A stretch of DNA of 64,000 nt, taken from positions 1 through 64,000 of the forward strand of contig JAFQCI010000062.1 of assembly GCA_017416505.1 (NCBI GenBank), written 5' to 3'. Source of the stretch: Lachnospiraceae bacterium. GTDB lineage: Bacteria > Bacillota_A > Clostridia > Lachnospirales > Lachnospiraceae. Position 1 is the first letter of the stretch; each line of letters begins with the position of its first letter. Made by a program: the position numbers and the translations under genes. A model generated the notes under the pieces. It saw nothing but the letters and a program-made list of their open reading frames with translations, was not told the origin of the DNA and did not search any database. Positions 17,391 through 26,476 of this stretch are shown one piece after another.

Positions 17391-17627
17391 TTGCACAAAC
17401 AATACAGTGCAAAGATAATGCTTAAAAGAACTGGTGATTCTTTTTATCTTATAAATCTAAAACATCGCAGTGCTATAGATATCGTGATATTTGATAGCTT
17501 CGATGAGGTCGCCGAAGCGATTGAGGCGGCAAAAGTAGAATATAAAGATGATAACCCTTCTTTTAATGTTTTTGTTCAGAACGTTACCGAATGGGAGATA
17601 ATGAGCCAGGAATTTAAAACCAACTAA
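17391..17627 (+). CDS. Small protein of unknown function next to attL
   Basis: The frame is open from 17364, but GGGAGG sits eight bases before a TTG at 17391, which I prefer (78 residues). The product reads HKQYSAKIMLKRTGDSFYLI at the start and contains FDSFDEVAEAIEAAKVEY. It looks like a small alpha/beta protein. It is transcribed against the late genes, beside attL, with its own terminator, the typical position of a lysogenic-conversion gene. Function is unknown. Confidence 0.65.
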   Translation: MHKQYSAKIMLKRTGDSFYLINLKHRSAIDIVIFDSFDEVAEAIEAAKVEYKDDNPSFNVFVQNVTEWEIMSQEFKTN

Positions 17628-17677
17628 AAAAACTGTTGCATCCACGATTTTTACTCGTTAATGCAACAGTTTTTTTA
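17628..17677. terminator. Strong bidirectional terminator
   Basis: AAAAACTGTTGCAT and ATGCAACAGTTTTT form a perfect stem directly after the stop of the attL-proximal gene, with a T run on the plus strand. Confidence 0.85.
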
Positions 17678-17720
17678 TTTTTTCTACTTTCTTATTTGAA
17701 TTGCCTTATCTATAAAAATA

Positions 17721-17744
17721 GGTCGAGGAACTTCATCCTAGACC
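17721..17744 (-). terminator. Terminator-like hairpin after the lysis genes
   Basis: GGTCTAGG and CCTCGACC on the minus strand pair with one mismatch around an 8-nt loop and are followed by TATTTTTAT. It would end the late operon. Confidence 0.6.
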
Positions 17745-17758
17745 AATCAAAAAAATTA

Positions 17759-18565
17759 TTATAATCTCGTTACATAATCCAACGAAATCCAACCTTGTCC
17801 AGATTTTAATTTACCCCAGCCTTTCATGGAACCCTTACCACTTTTAACCTGTACGATTGTATATGTTCCAGGTTTAATGGTTCCTTTTTTACCGCAGTTG
17901 GTACCAGCTCCGGCTCTAATGTTTAGATTCTTAATGCTTACTTTAATTTTGAAAGTATCAGAGTCATTGCTTGCATTAGTAGTATTGTTTTTTGTCTGGG
18001 TAGAGGTCACCTCTTGTATTTTACTGATACCCAACGTTTTTAGTATTCCTCTTGCATAGGCTCTTCCGAATTCCTGTTGCTCCTCCAGGGTGTCTACAAT
18101 TTTAACATCTTCTGCATTATCAACAAATACGCCCTCTACAATGACAGCAGGACATTTAGTGGAGCGAATAAAACCGAAATAATCTTTGCCACTTGAATTC
18201 TTTCGTGTTTTTAATCCTCGACTGTTCTGACCTATTTTCTTGACTTCATCCTCTATGTTTTTAGCCAGGATTTTTCCTGTTCCTCCGTTGCCAGAATGAA
18301 TTACTTCGAATCCATCTCCTCCTCCTGCGTTATTATGTATGTCTACTGCCAAATCCGGATTAAATGCATTGCACTCTTTTACCTCTTCGTTCAATGGATC
18401 ATTTTCGTCTTTAATTCGACTCATTTTAACAATGACACCATTTGTTTCAAGATAGTCCCTGCAGGCTAGAGCCATGTTTAAATTAGCATCTGCTTCTTTT
18501 AAATATTTAACTGCTCCTGGGTCTGAACCTCCATGTCCTACCCCTAAAAATACTTTTTTACTCAT
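17759..18565 (-). CDS. Phage endolysin, N-acetylmuramoyl-L-alanine amidase with SH3-like domain
   Basis: Residues 1-180 form an Amidase_3 domain: the zinc ligands are likely His in GVGHGGSDPGA, Glu in KEADANLN and His in AVDIHNNAGGGDG, with the catalytic Glu in VIVEGVFVDNAED. An Asn/Thr-rich linker leads to a C-terminal bacterial SH3 domain (NLNIRAGAGTNCGKKGTIKP) that should bind the wall. It cuts the bond between MurNAc and the stem peptide. It lies one base after the holin gene, the standard lysis pair. Confidence 0.92.
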   Translation of the reverse strand: MSKKVFLGVGHGGSDPGAVKYLKEADANLNMALACRDYLETNGVIVKMSRIKDENDPLNEEVKECNAFNPDLAVDIHNNAGGGDGFEVIHSGNGGTGKILAKNIEDEVKKIGQNSRGLKTRKNSSGKDYFGFIRSTKCPAVIVEGVFVDNAEDVKIVDTLEEQQEFGRAYARGILKTLGISKIQEVTSTQTKNNTTNASNDSDTFKIKVSIKNLNIRAGAGTNCGKKGTIKPGTYTIVQVKSGKGSMKGWGKLKSGQGWISLDYVTRL

Positions 18566-18566
18566 A

Positions 18567-18965
18567 TCATTTTTCCTCCTTGTCTCTTAATTGAATTAAT
18601 GTCTCTTTCAACTTTTCCGGAATTGGAACAAATTCCGAAGCATTTTCTAATAACGAAATTCCTTCATTGCATAAGAAAAACACAATTACTATTTCTCTTA
18701 GCGGTACCGCCTCGCCTACCACAGACTGAACTACTACCGCAGTTGCGACTACAATAAATATCACTACTTTTTTTACTAGTCCTTTAAATCCAACTGAGCT
18801 GGATAGTGATTTAGTTACGATAGCCTTCAATACACCCGTAATATAGTCCAGGATAACAAGTGCAATCAATGCACTTAAAATCGTATCCCAGCCTCCTAGT
18901 AATTTGCAAAAAAAACCGCCGACGATACCGCCGACGATACTTAATTGATTAAAGAATTTCCCCAT
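18567..18965 (-). CDS. Holin
   Basis: The ATG at 18965 has AAGGAG at suitable spacing. The product has a glycine-rich N-terminal segment and three hydrophobic stretches (including TILSALIALVILDYITGVLK and VVIFIVVATAVVVQSVVG), with a charged C-terminus. LDYITGVLKA is the signature of the toxin-secretion/phage-lysis holin family (Phage_holin_4). It opens the membrane for the amidase encoded next door. Confidence 0.9.
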   Translation of the reverse strand: MGKFFNQLSIVGGIVGGFFCKLLGGWDTILSALIALVILDYITGVLKAIVTKSLSSSVGFKGLVKKVVIFIVVATAVVVQSVVGEAVPLREIVIVFFLCNEGISLLENASEFVPIPEKLKETLIQLRDKEEK

Positions 18966-18988
18966 TCCTATCATCTCCTTATTTTGTT

Positions 18989-20380
18989 TTAATTTTTAGT
19001 TAATACATATCTTATGGTAAGGTTCTGAATTGTTATATCTGCAGTGCTTTGGTTTATCACTGAGATGTTAGCTTTATCAAGTCTTATTTGTATGTTTAAT
19101 GATTCGTTTCCGTCACCTTCCATACATACAACGCTAGCACTGATGATTGTATATCCTTCTGTATCTGGCAACGAAAAATCTGTGATGTTTAACACTTCAC
19201 CGGCACTGATTGTTTTTGATTCCTCAATAACAACATCCTCGTATTTAATAGTTGTGTTAATCGACGAATACAGTTCGTCGATTCTTTCATCGATGCTATC
19301 TGTTTTTACATTCCGGTTCAAGCTTGTATCTGTAAAGCTTGAGAAGGTGTGTCCTATCGTAACAGTGTCATTATCTGGAAGCAACAGGTTGATTGTTTGC
19401 TTAGTTAATAGCATAATGTCATCAAGATCGTGAGGTTCGCTGGTGGCTTGAATATAATCACCAAGAGAAAAGCTGCTGATTGAGCGGTCCAAGATTGATA
19501 AGTCTAGGGCTGTTAGCTGGATGCTTGTGTTCTGCTTTATCAATTTCGATAAATAAGCTTTGCCTTCGTTTAGTAATTCCTCCGGGTTGCTCGTTTCGAA
19601 TATTACCGGCTTTTCAATCCATCCATATTTTTTTACCGCTACTTCATCATAAATATAATCCATATCATTATTTACACTTTTGATTGTCAGTCTGGATGTA
19701 TTCTTCCCACTTCCTACTTTGGCACCCAGTGGAATGATTACGGTAGCAATCTCTGTACCATCATTTGTTTTCAAAAAATCCAAAAGGTTTTCACCAAACT
19801 CAATATTCTGTGTATTGGTGTGAGGATAATCGTGCAGCCAATTTAAAACAGGCATCCCGCTTTCATTTCTGGTAATGTGCAGATAGCCTCCGTATGTTTT
19901 TAGCAATTCGTTTACAACGGTCAGAGTGTCCGGATAATTTGAATTCTCAATACTGATATAATCATCATCGTTGGCTGCAGTAATATCCCCTATTAAAAAA
20001 CGCTTTTCATCCTCAACCTGCAGGTTGTGACTCACTAGATACTGCACAAACAAATCTCTTGGATTTCCGTAAAAGGTATATGGTCTTTGCACTGAATCCA
20101 ACAAAAAAGAAAGTTCACCTTCACAGGTAAAAGTTTTTTCGTTGTAAAAGCCTGCACTATCCATGATAACTCTTCCACGGAATATAATTGATTCTCTTTT
20201 TAACACTGTTATAATCGTTTTTAATTTTTGAATATAATGATAATATTCATGTTCCGGATATGCTCCGAAAATAAAGGAACCTGCTTTATTCACTTCTTTC
20301 GTAATGGTTCCTTTTGTTATTGTATTATCATCCAGTGTACTGTCATAGAACAGATTCCCGTCGGCATAGATTTTATACAC
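18989..20380 (-). CDS. Tail-associated lysin/endopeptidase-type tail protein (Tal)
   Basis: The 463-residue protein matches the minor structural/prophage endopeptidase tail family in its N-terminal 300 residues (FRGRVIMDSAGFYNEKTFTC, NSNYPDTLTVVNELLKTYGG, LDFLKTNDGTEIATVIIPLG). The C-terminal 120 residues are beta-rich. It forms the tail tip below Dit. The start overlaps the dit stop at 20380. No separate peptidase domain is visible, so it may be structural only. Confidence 0.85.
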   Translation of the reverse strand: MYKIYADGNLFYDSTLDDNTITKGTITKEVNKAGSFIFGAYPEHEYYHYIQKLKTIITVLKRESIIFRGRVIMDSAGFYNEKTFTCEGELSFLLDSVQRPYTFYGNPRDLFVQYLVSHNLQVEDEKRFLIGDITAANDDDYISIENSNYPDTLTVVNELLKTYGGYLHITRNESGMPVLNWLHDYPHTNTQNIEFGENLLDFLKTNDGTEIATVIIPLGAKVGSGKNTSRLTIKSVNNDMDYIYDEVAVKKYGWIEKPVIFETSNPEELLNEGKAYLSKLIKQNTSIQLTALDLSILDRSISSFSLGDYIQATSEPHDLDDIMLLTKQTINLLLPDNDTVTIGHTFSSFTDTSLNRNVKTDSIDERIDELYSSINTTIKYEDVVIEESKTISAGEVLNITDFSLPDTEGYTIISASVVCMEGDGNESLNIQIRLDKANISVINQSTADITIQNLTIRYVLTKN

Positions 20381-21033
20381 TACAGCACCCCCTCTCTATA
20401 AATGAGTGTTAATGTTCCAGTACCCTCTACCGTGACTACTGTCGTTCCTGATTTCAATTTCAGATCTGAAAGCTTATGCTTTCCATTTGTCAATGACATT
20501 GTTTTGCCATTGGAAGAAATGATAATATTTCCTGTTACCTCAGCTTCCGGTATGGCGGTTCTTATCCCCATATTGGTACATATCAGGTTCACAGTCGAAT
20601 TATCAACTGTTACCGTCCGTACCGTTTCATTTATGGCATATCTCCACGGTTCACAGTTACATTCAATTTTTATTGTTGCGAACGCTTTGTTATTGGTTGA
20701 ATCTGTGACAGTGCATCTTGCGTATAGATAATGATACGGATCGTCGTCTAATATCACCGGAATTTTTCTTCCATGAATTTTTGCAGTGATTTCTTCTAAT
20801 ACTTCTTCCCGGTAATAATAGTTTCCTTTACCTAAAGTAAATGAAAACGCGGCCGGGCGATTTTCATATTTGATTTCTCCGGCCAGTTCCTCTGATAGAT
20901 CAATGCTTCCGTCTCGCCCAGGTACGCTTACATAAAGCGTCTTTGGAGTTGGTTTTGAAATGCTTTTATCTGTAAGAATAAGTCCCCACTCTGCAGAATG
21001 ATACGGTCCGAATTTTATTCCTCTTACATGCAT
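20380..21033 (-). CDS. Distal tail protein (Dit)
   Basis: The 217-residue protein begins MHVRGIKFGPYHSAEWGLIL and contains VPGRDGSIDLSEELAG, typical of the siphovirus Dit family. It forms the hexameric hub linking tail tube and tip. Start and stop codons overlap by single bases with the tape-measure and Tal genes. Confidence 0.88.
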   Translation of the reverse strand: MHVRGIKFGPYHSAEWGLILTDKSISKPTPKTLYVSVPGRDGSIDLSEELAGEIKYENRPAAFSFTLGKGNYYYREEVLEEITAKIHGRKIPVILDDDPYHYLYARCTVTDSTNNKAFATIKIECNCEPWRYAINETVRTVTVDNSTVNLICTNMGIRTAIPEAEVTGNIIISSNGKTMSLTNGKHKLSDLKLKSGTTVVTVEGTGTLTLIYREGVL

Positions 21034-24000
21034 CAGATTCCCCTCGCTTTCAACATATAATTACTGGCCAGTTTTTCATCAATCTTATTGATGGTCTCTC
21101 CTACCAGAATCCCGCTATCCAATACTATAGATTTTTGAGATGCTTCGACCAACTTAGGAAAATATTCAGATACTAAACTTACCAGGTCTCCAATGTCGCC
21201 CCTCGTATTAATTTCTCCGGAAAATGTATGTTCTAACTGGCGATTAAGAGTAATGCCGTTGATTCCCTTAGCGCTGCTCATCATATCGTCTCCAAGCTTT
21301 TCAAGGGCGTTTAGTGGGCTATTCTCATTTTCGAGAATACCTATTCCAATACCTTCGGCTATGTACTTACCTACTTCGTCACGGAACACCCTTGATGGAG
21401 AATGGATTCCTAACGATTCCTTCATCCCGTCAAGAATTTGACATGCGAACTCTCCAACCTTTTCTTTTATCCATTCGACTGAGTTCTGAATACCTTGCCA
21501 TAGTCCTTCAACAATATTAGTACCTATAGCCATTACTGTATCGGGAACGGAGTCCAGTCCACCTTTAATTGTATCTGCTACGTCCCCCATGGCAGTTTTC
21601 GCTTTTGATACCATATCACTTCCCCAAGACATCACATTAATAATCGCCTGTGCGATAGCAGTCTTTACTTTGTCCGGTATCTGCTGCGCTATGGTAAATA
21701 TTATTGATACCGTCGAAAGCATGCCATCGCTGGCTTTCGTTTTCATTTCCTGTCCCCAGGAATACACTTTAGTAACTGCTCCTATGATAGCATTGAATAT
21801 CTTTTCCGGTAATTCGGATAAGAAGGAAACTACAGAAGATACCAAGCTACCGACTGCTGCATTTGCTTCATTCTGAATTTCAATGCCCCATGATATCATT
21901 TTTTCAATGATATCTAGTAAAAAGTTCCATATATCTTCTGGTAACGTTTCTAATGTATCAGTTACTTTTTGGCACAATTCATTCATTGCATTTTCAGCTT
22001 TTTCTCTTAACTGGGCACCCCATTCCACTAATTTTGTAACTGCGCCTACGATGCAGTTCCATATTACACCTGGGAGTTGTAATAATATCTCGTTGACTTT
22101 GTTTAGTAAGTCCCACATAAGTGTGGCTATTTCTGTATTTGCCGGAGCCAGTCCTTCAACAATGGCTATGACAATTTGAGGTAAATTTTCAACTAAAATC
22201 GGAAGTGCTTCTAATAATCCAGTCACTAATGAAACAATAATCTCTCCGGCACTTTCTACTAATAAAGGTAAAGTTTCCGAAATTCCATTGATAATACTTA
22301 CTATGATTTGAGGTAATTGTTCAGCCAGCAAAGGCAAAGACTGTATCAATCCATTTGCAAGTCCTGTGATGATTTGACTTGCTGCACTTATAATTGTAGG
22401 TATATTTTCAGCCAATGTCTGCACAATAAAAAGCATGAGATTTACGATTTGAGGTACTAGTTCTGGAAGGGACTTCGAAATTCCCTGCGCCAGCGAAACA
22501 ATAATTTGCACTGCTCCTTCGACTATATTAGGCAACAGATTCACGATTCCACCTAATAATGAATCCATAATCTGGATTGCCCCTTCAGCTATCTGAGGTA
22601 TTGCCTGATTGAATCCTGAAACTAAATTCTCGACTAATCCAATGCCGGCAGTTACAATCTGCGGTGCGCTGCTTACTAGTCCGTCAGCCAGTCCCAATAT
22701 TAGTTCAGATGCTAGTGTGGTAATGTTTGGTATCAGTTCACCGATTCCACTTACTAACTGTTCCAGCGCTTCGCCAAATGTATCTGCCAGAGCTCCGATA
22801 TCGCCATTAGCTTCTTTCGCTCCTTCTGATAGTGTGTTTGCAAACTCTGTAAATATAGGAAGTGCTTCTTCGCCTATCGGCATTATGAAACTGGTTTGCA
22901 GTATCCTTCCAGTTCCTTGTAATGCAGAATTCAAATCATCATATCTTATTTCATTAATATCGTTTAGCGCCGTAGAAAGTGTAGAAAGTTCTCCTTGCAT
23001 ATTCATAACAGATTTGACACCCTCGGCTCCCAAGTCTTCCCACGTGGTTCCGAAAAGCTCTACTCCAAGCAGATTTTGAGCTACAGGGTCTTCCATGGCG
23101 AAAAGAGCTGTCGTTATCTCTTGTAGTGCAGATTTTGCACTCTCGCCACCCTCTGCAAATTTCTGTTTCGTTTCATCCACTGCAAATCCCAATTCTTTAA
23201 ATGCATCATCTGCAGTTCCATCCTTAACGCGGATACCAAACTCTTTTACTGCATCGCCCAGCTTATCCACCGAAAAAGTTCCGTTCTCAGCACCATTTAC
23301 TAGCATGTTGAACATATCTTCGGCTGAAAGTCCCAACTGCGCAAAATGGACACCATATTCATTTATGGTGTCCAACAAATCTCCATTCTTATCAAGTCCG
23401 TTTTGTGCGCCCTGGGCGATGAAATTATAAGCCTCTTCGGCTGAAAGTCCGTACTGGTCCATCAGCATCTTGGCTGTTCTGGTGGACTCATTTACTTCAA
23501 ACTCAAAGGTATCTCTCATTAATAGAGCGTATTCTGTCGTTTTCTCCAGTTCTTCTCCTGTCAGCTTTGTATTTACTTTTGTTATAGACATTGCATCTGC
23601 AACATCTTCGATAGATTCACCGAAGTTGTTGTTGTAAATATTTTTCATCGCTGTTTCAAGAGATTCCATTTCATTAGCAGTCGCTCCGGTTTTTGCCTGA
23701 AACGTATTAAAAGCCTGCTCGAAATCATCTGCTGCATTTGTGGCATAGCCACCAAATGCCCCTACTGCTCCCGCTGCTGCAGTAAATGCTACCGCTCCGT
23801 TTTTCATGACATCAAACGTATTGGAAGCTACGTCTTTAAAATCTACTAATTCCTTCTTGGCATCTTCTACACTCTCTTCGTAGTCGCTTGTATGTTTTCT
23901 TGCATCGCTGGTACCATTCGCAAGATCTTCAATTGCTTTTTCTGTACTGCTTAGGTTGCCTTTCATATCATCCAAGCTGTTCTGTGTTTTTATTATTTCC

Positions 24001-24305
24001 CTTTGAAAAGATCTAAGCTGTTCTTCTCCTATTTCGCCTTTTTCAAATTGAGCGACCACCTGTTTCTCTGCTTCTTTCAAGATTTCCATTTTTTTAGTGG
24101 TCTCTTCTATCTCAGAAGTTAGGATTGCTTGCTTTTGTGCTAATAGTTCGGTGTTGGTTGGATCGAATTTCAAAAGTCTTTCAACGCTCTTCAATTCGAA
24201 CTGCAGGGATGTTACTTTCTTTTCACTGTCCTTAAGAGCGTCAATCAGTTTACTTGCATCTCCGCCAAGTTCGATGGTGATGCCTTTTATCCTCTTACTT
24301 GCCAT
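21033..24305 (-). CDS. Tape measure protein
   Basis: At 1,090 residues it is the longest phage gene. It has an N-terminal coiled-coil region (KDSEKKVTSLQFELKSVERL), a TMP family core (DDFEQAFNTFQAKTGATANE, LSAEEAYNFIAQGAQNGLDK) and a central run of degenerate hydrophobic repeats of about 32 residues (IVSLVTGLLEALPILVENLP, IVIAIVEGL). The C-terminus has ESLGIHSPSRVFRDEVGKYI. It sets tail length, is packed in the tail tube and probably helps DNA cross the membrane. Confidence 0.95.
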   Translation of the reverse strand: MASKRIKGITIELGGDASKLIDALKDSEKKVTSLQFELKSVERLLKFDPTNTELLAQKQAILTSEIEETTKKMEILKEAEKQVVAQFEKGEIGEEQLRSFQREIIKTQNSLDDMKGNLSSTEKAIEDLANGTSDARKHTSDYEESVEDAKKELVDFKDVASNTFDVMKNGAVAFTAAAGAVGAFGGYATNAADDFEQAFNTFQAKTGATANEMESLETAMKNIYNNNFGESIEDVADAMSITKVNTKLTGEELEKTTEYALLMRDTFEFEVNESTRTAKMLMDQYGLSAEEAYNFIAQGAQNGLDKNGDLLDTINEYGVHFAQLGLSAEDMFNMLVNGAENGTFSVDKLGDAVKEFGIRVKDGTADDAFKELGFAVDETKQKFAEGGESAKSALQEITTALFAMEDPVAQNLLGVELFGTTWEDLGAEGVKSVMNMQGELSTLSTALNDINEIRYDDLNSALQGTGRILQTSFIMPIGEEALPIFTEFANTLSEGAKEANGDIGALADTFGEALEQLVSGIGELIPNITTLASELILGLADGLVSSAPQIVTAGIGLVENLVSGFNQAIPQIAEGAIQIMDSLLGGIVNLLPNIVEGAVQIIVSLAQGISKSLPELVPQIVNLMLFIVQTLAENIPTIISAASQIITGLANGLIQSLPLLAEQLPQIIVSIINGISETLPLLVESAGEIIVSLVTGLLEALPILVENLPQIVIAIVEGLAPANTEIATLMWDLLNKVNEILLQLPGVIWNCIVGAVTKLVEWGAQLREKAENAMNELCQKVTDTLETLPEDIWNFLLDIIEKMISWGIEIQNEANAAVGSLVSSVVSFLSELPEKIFNAIIGAVTKVYSWGQEMKTKASDGMLSTVSIIFTIAQQIPDKVKTAIAQAIINVMSWGSDMVSKAKTAMGDVADTIKGGLDSVPDTVMAIGTNIVEGLWQGIQNSVEWIKEKVGEFACQILDGMKESLGIHSPSRVFRDEVGKYIAEGIGIGILENENSPLNALEKLGDDMMSSAKGINGITLNRQLEHTFSGEINTRGDIGDLVSLVSEYFPKLVEASQKSIVLDSGILVGETINKIDEKLASNYMLKARGI

Positions 24306-24314
24306 TTATATTTT

Positions 24315-24515
24315 TCACCCCTTTCCAAACCGTTCTTTTAATGACTTTCTATCCGGTTCCGTCTGTTCCAACCTGTACGCATTGTCCAGGTATTCCTGAC
24401 CTTGTTCCGTTTTGCTTAAGCTATAAATAAAAGCATCTCTTCGATACTGCAGGTAATCAAAGTAATCAAGTTCTTCAACCTCAAGCATGTTGAGTCCAGT
24501 ATATTGAGACACCAT
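24315..24515 (-). CDS. Tail assembly chaperone, T part (made by -1 frameshift as gpG-T)
   Basis: The annotated methionine is internal. The reading frame continues upstream to the slippery site of the preceding gene in the -1 frame, giving a fused product of about 204 residues that passes through TLPYYPLEDSEGHAYKIETY. The C-terminal part is helical and acidic (EVEELDYFDYLQYRRDAFIY). The gpG-T fusion guides tape-measure assembly before tail-tube polymerisation. Confidence 0.85.
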   Translation of the reverse strand: MVSQYTGLNMLEVEELDYFDYLQYRRDAFIYSLSKTEQGQEYLDNAYRLEQTEPDRKSLKERFGKG

Positions 24516-24583
24516 GTGTTCCCAGTAGGTTTCTATTTTGTATGCGTGCCCCTCGCTATCTTCAAGTGGATAGTAGGGCAGTG

Positions 24584-24928
24584 TTAGTTTTTTAACTTAC
24601 TAATTTCACCGATGAAAGACATGTAGGCACCAAGGAATGCAACGATGTCCTGGTAGTCAAAATCCGGGATGTTTTCCAGCTGTTCTTTGGTAATCTGGAT
24701 TCCTCCCTTGTTGCAACTCATAATCTCAACGCAGATTTCATACATTTCATCAATGACATCTGCTTCTCCCTGCCTTTGAATATTCCGGATATTATCCTTC
24801 ATGTATTGCAGCCTCTTGAATAATGCTTTCGTCGGTGTCTTAATCATAAGGGTTGTTTTGTTTTCGTCTGCCAAAGTGACAGTGAGGTATTGCTTTTCAA
24901 TATTGTTGAAATTAAATGTTCTGCTCAT
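24584..24928 (-). CDS. Tail assembly chaperone, G part
   Basis: The 114-residue protein lies between the major tail protein and tape measure, the fixed place for gpG. It ends KLKN-stop, and the last codons contain the slippery heptamer A AAA AAC at 24587-24593. A stem (TGCCC/GGGGCA with inner CTATC/GATAG) starts six bases downstream. Most ribosomes stop here; a minority shift to make gpG-T. Confidence 0.88.
   Translation of the reverse strand: MSRTFNFNNIEKQYLTVTLADENKTTLMIKTPTKALFKRLQYMKDNIRNIQRQGEADVIDEMYEICVEIMSCNKGGIQITKEQLENIPDFDYQDIVAFLGAYMSFIGEISKLKN
24587..24593 (-). promoter_or_regulatory. Programmed -1 ribosomal frameshift site
   Basis: A AAA AAC is the classical -1 heptamer in the correct zero-frame phase, directly before the TAA stop of gpG. 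The stimulating hairpin follows after six bases (TAACAC). The -1 frame is open to the stop at 24315. Confidence 0.88.
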
Positions 24929-24997
24929 CTTTCAAACCTCCATAAAAAATGGAGAAAGATATTAAAATCCTTCTCCATAACTACTTTTATTTATTTG

Positions 24998-25753
24998 CTA
25001 GCCTACTGTTTCCTCCGGATCTTCCGGCTCAGTGTTTTCACCAGTGTCCGTATTGCCTGTTTCATCACCTTCGGTTTCCGTTTGAGTTTCCGATTCGGTA
25101 TTTTCTCCATCGTCTGTATTATCCGTTTCGTTTCCTTCAGTTTCTGTTTCGGTACTTTCTTCAGTGTCTGTACTGTCCGCTTCATCACCTTCGGTCGATT
25201 GACCAATGGATTCATCTTTTTCTATGTACTGAATTAAGGTACCTTCGTCATCCTGTGTCAAGGCTTTGAACTCCGCATCGATTACAGTCTCTTTGTCTTT
25301 TGTAAATGCCAAAGAGAATCCAGATTTATTTGAGCCAACAACAATAACCCAAACGTCTCCCCTTTTTTTGTCTTCGTGGTGAAAGCAAATAAGGTACTTC
25401 GCATGTTTCGCATTGCCGACACCGCCGAATTTTACGATTCGTAATTTCTTTTCTACATCTTCAGTAACTCTTGCCGTATCGCATAGCTTTTCCAATGTGG
25501 TACCATTGAATGTCAAGATGCCTGTTTTAAGTGATGCTTCTTCATCTGTCAGATATGTTTCAACAATATATCCTAAATCGTCCTTTACATCATAAAAGGT
25601 AGGCTTGTACTCAATAGTAGCACCGCCTTGTATATAGCCTAGTAAATTTTCCGGTAAAGTAATGTTTTCCAGTTCAGGAACCTCGCCATCAAATTCCATT
25701 AAGTATAATTTTCCGGAACCTAACAATATCTTTTCTGTTTTGTTTTTTGACAT
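24998..25753 (-). CDS. Major tail tube protein with acidic repeat tail
   Basis: Residues 1-180 fit the major tail protein family of Gram-positive siphoviruses (KILLGSGKLYLMEFDG, GGATIEYKPTFYDVKDDLG, DKETVIDAEFKAL). The final 70 residues are a low-complexity run of Glu, Thr, Asp and Gly made of near-repeats (TEGDEADSTDTEEST, TEGNETDNTDDGENT, TEGDETGNTDTGENT). That tail would be displayed on the tube surface. Its repetitive DNA suggests variable length. Confidence 0.85.
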   Translation of the reverse strand: MSKNKTEKILLGSGKLYLMEFDGEVPELENITLPENLLGYIQGGATIEYKPTFYDVKDDLGYIVETYLTDEEASLKTGILTFNGTTLEKLCDTARVTEDVEKKLRIVKFGGVGNAKHAKYLICFHHEDKKRGDVWVIVVGSNKSGFSLAFTKDKETVIDAEFKALTQDDEGTLIQYIEKDESIGQSTEGDEADSTDTEESTETETEGNETDNTDDGENTESETQTETEGDETGNTDTGENTEPEDPEETVG

Positions 25754-25758
25754 ATTTA

Positions 25759-26088
25759 TTATTCTCCCTTCTTTTTTGTGTAATTAAATTCATAGATCAC
25801 TTGGTATAATTGTTCCTGTTCAATCCAGACTCTCGGCTGCTTTTCATATTCGACACCTCTTTCATCCAGCTGTTCTTCGATTCTTTTTTCAGCATCCGGA
25901 TCCGTAGAATATTCATACAGTTCAACTGTGATTTCATGTTCTTCAATAAGATTTAAATTATCTGCACCCCGACTGCCCATGTAATCATGGAACACTGCGT
26001 AGGTGTCTTTGGGAGGTTTTAAAAACCGTGTTTCCCGATATGTTTCATTTAAAACAAAGCTTGCACCCTGAAGAATTTCATCCACCAT
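25759..26088 (-). CDS. Tail completion/terminator-type protein
   Basis: The 109-residue protein sits between the gp10-like protein and the major tail protein, the place of the tail terminator. YRETRFLKPPKDTYAVFHDY and VELYEYSTDPDAEKRIEEQL resemble this small family. Assignment rests mainly on position. Confidence 0.65.
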   Translation of the reverse strand: MVDEILQGASFVLNETYRETRFLKPPKDTYAVFHDYMGSRGADNLNLIEEHEITVELYEYSTDPDAEKRIEEQLDERGVEYEKQPRVWIEQEQLYQVIYEFNYTKKKGE

Positions 26089-26476
26089 TTTTGCAAACCT
26101 CCTCCACTGCTTTTTCGTATTCTTCCAATATGTTTTCTTCCGCCTTGCTTATAAAGCCGGTGCCTTTTGTGCGACCTCCGTCCCTTTTTGCGTGGCCGTT
26201 TTCCAGCAAATGCGAAAGGCGATATTCCGGTGATTTTACATACCACTGATATTCTACCGACCGTTCCGTTTCGTTTGTTTTTCTCGAGCTGATGCTATCG
26301 CGGTAATGGTTGTCTCTATGCCCAACAGGTGCAGTGTCTTTTGTCTTTTTCACAAGCTTCGCCATGCTTTTTTTCGTTTCTCTTTTCACTCCTTCCACAA
26401 TATCGCTGGAGTATACGGTTAATTCTTTTTTTAGCGCCTCGCCCAACTGGTCTATTGAAATATTACCCATTAGCAA
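26078..26476 (-). CDS. HK97 gp10-like head-tail protein
   Basis: TKDTAPVGHRDNHYRDSI and LSHLLENGHAKRDGGRTKG with a C-terminal helix are characteristic of the HK97-gp10 family. It joins head and tail. The start may be the second methionine (MGNIS) at 26470, which follows the stop of the preceding gene closely. Confidence 0.85.
   Translation of the reverse strand: MLMGNISIDQLGEALKKELTVYSSDIVEGVKRETKKSMAKLVKKTKDTAPVGHRDNHYRDSISSRKTNETERSVEYQWYVKSPEYRLSHLLENGHAKRDGGRTKGTGFISKAEENILEEYEKAVEEVCKNGG

Noticed and set aside
22609..23430. Plus-strand Ser/Pro-rich ORFs opposite the tape-measure gene
   Set aside because: No ribosome sites, and they mirror the tape-measure frame.
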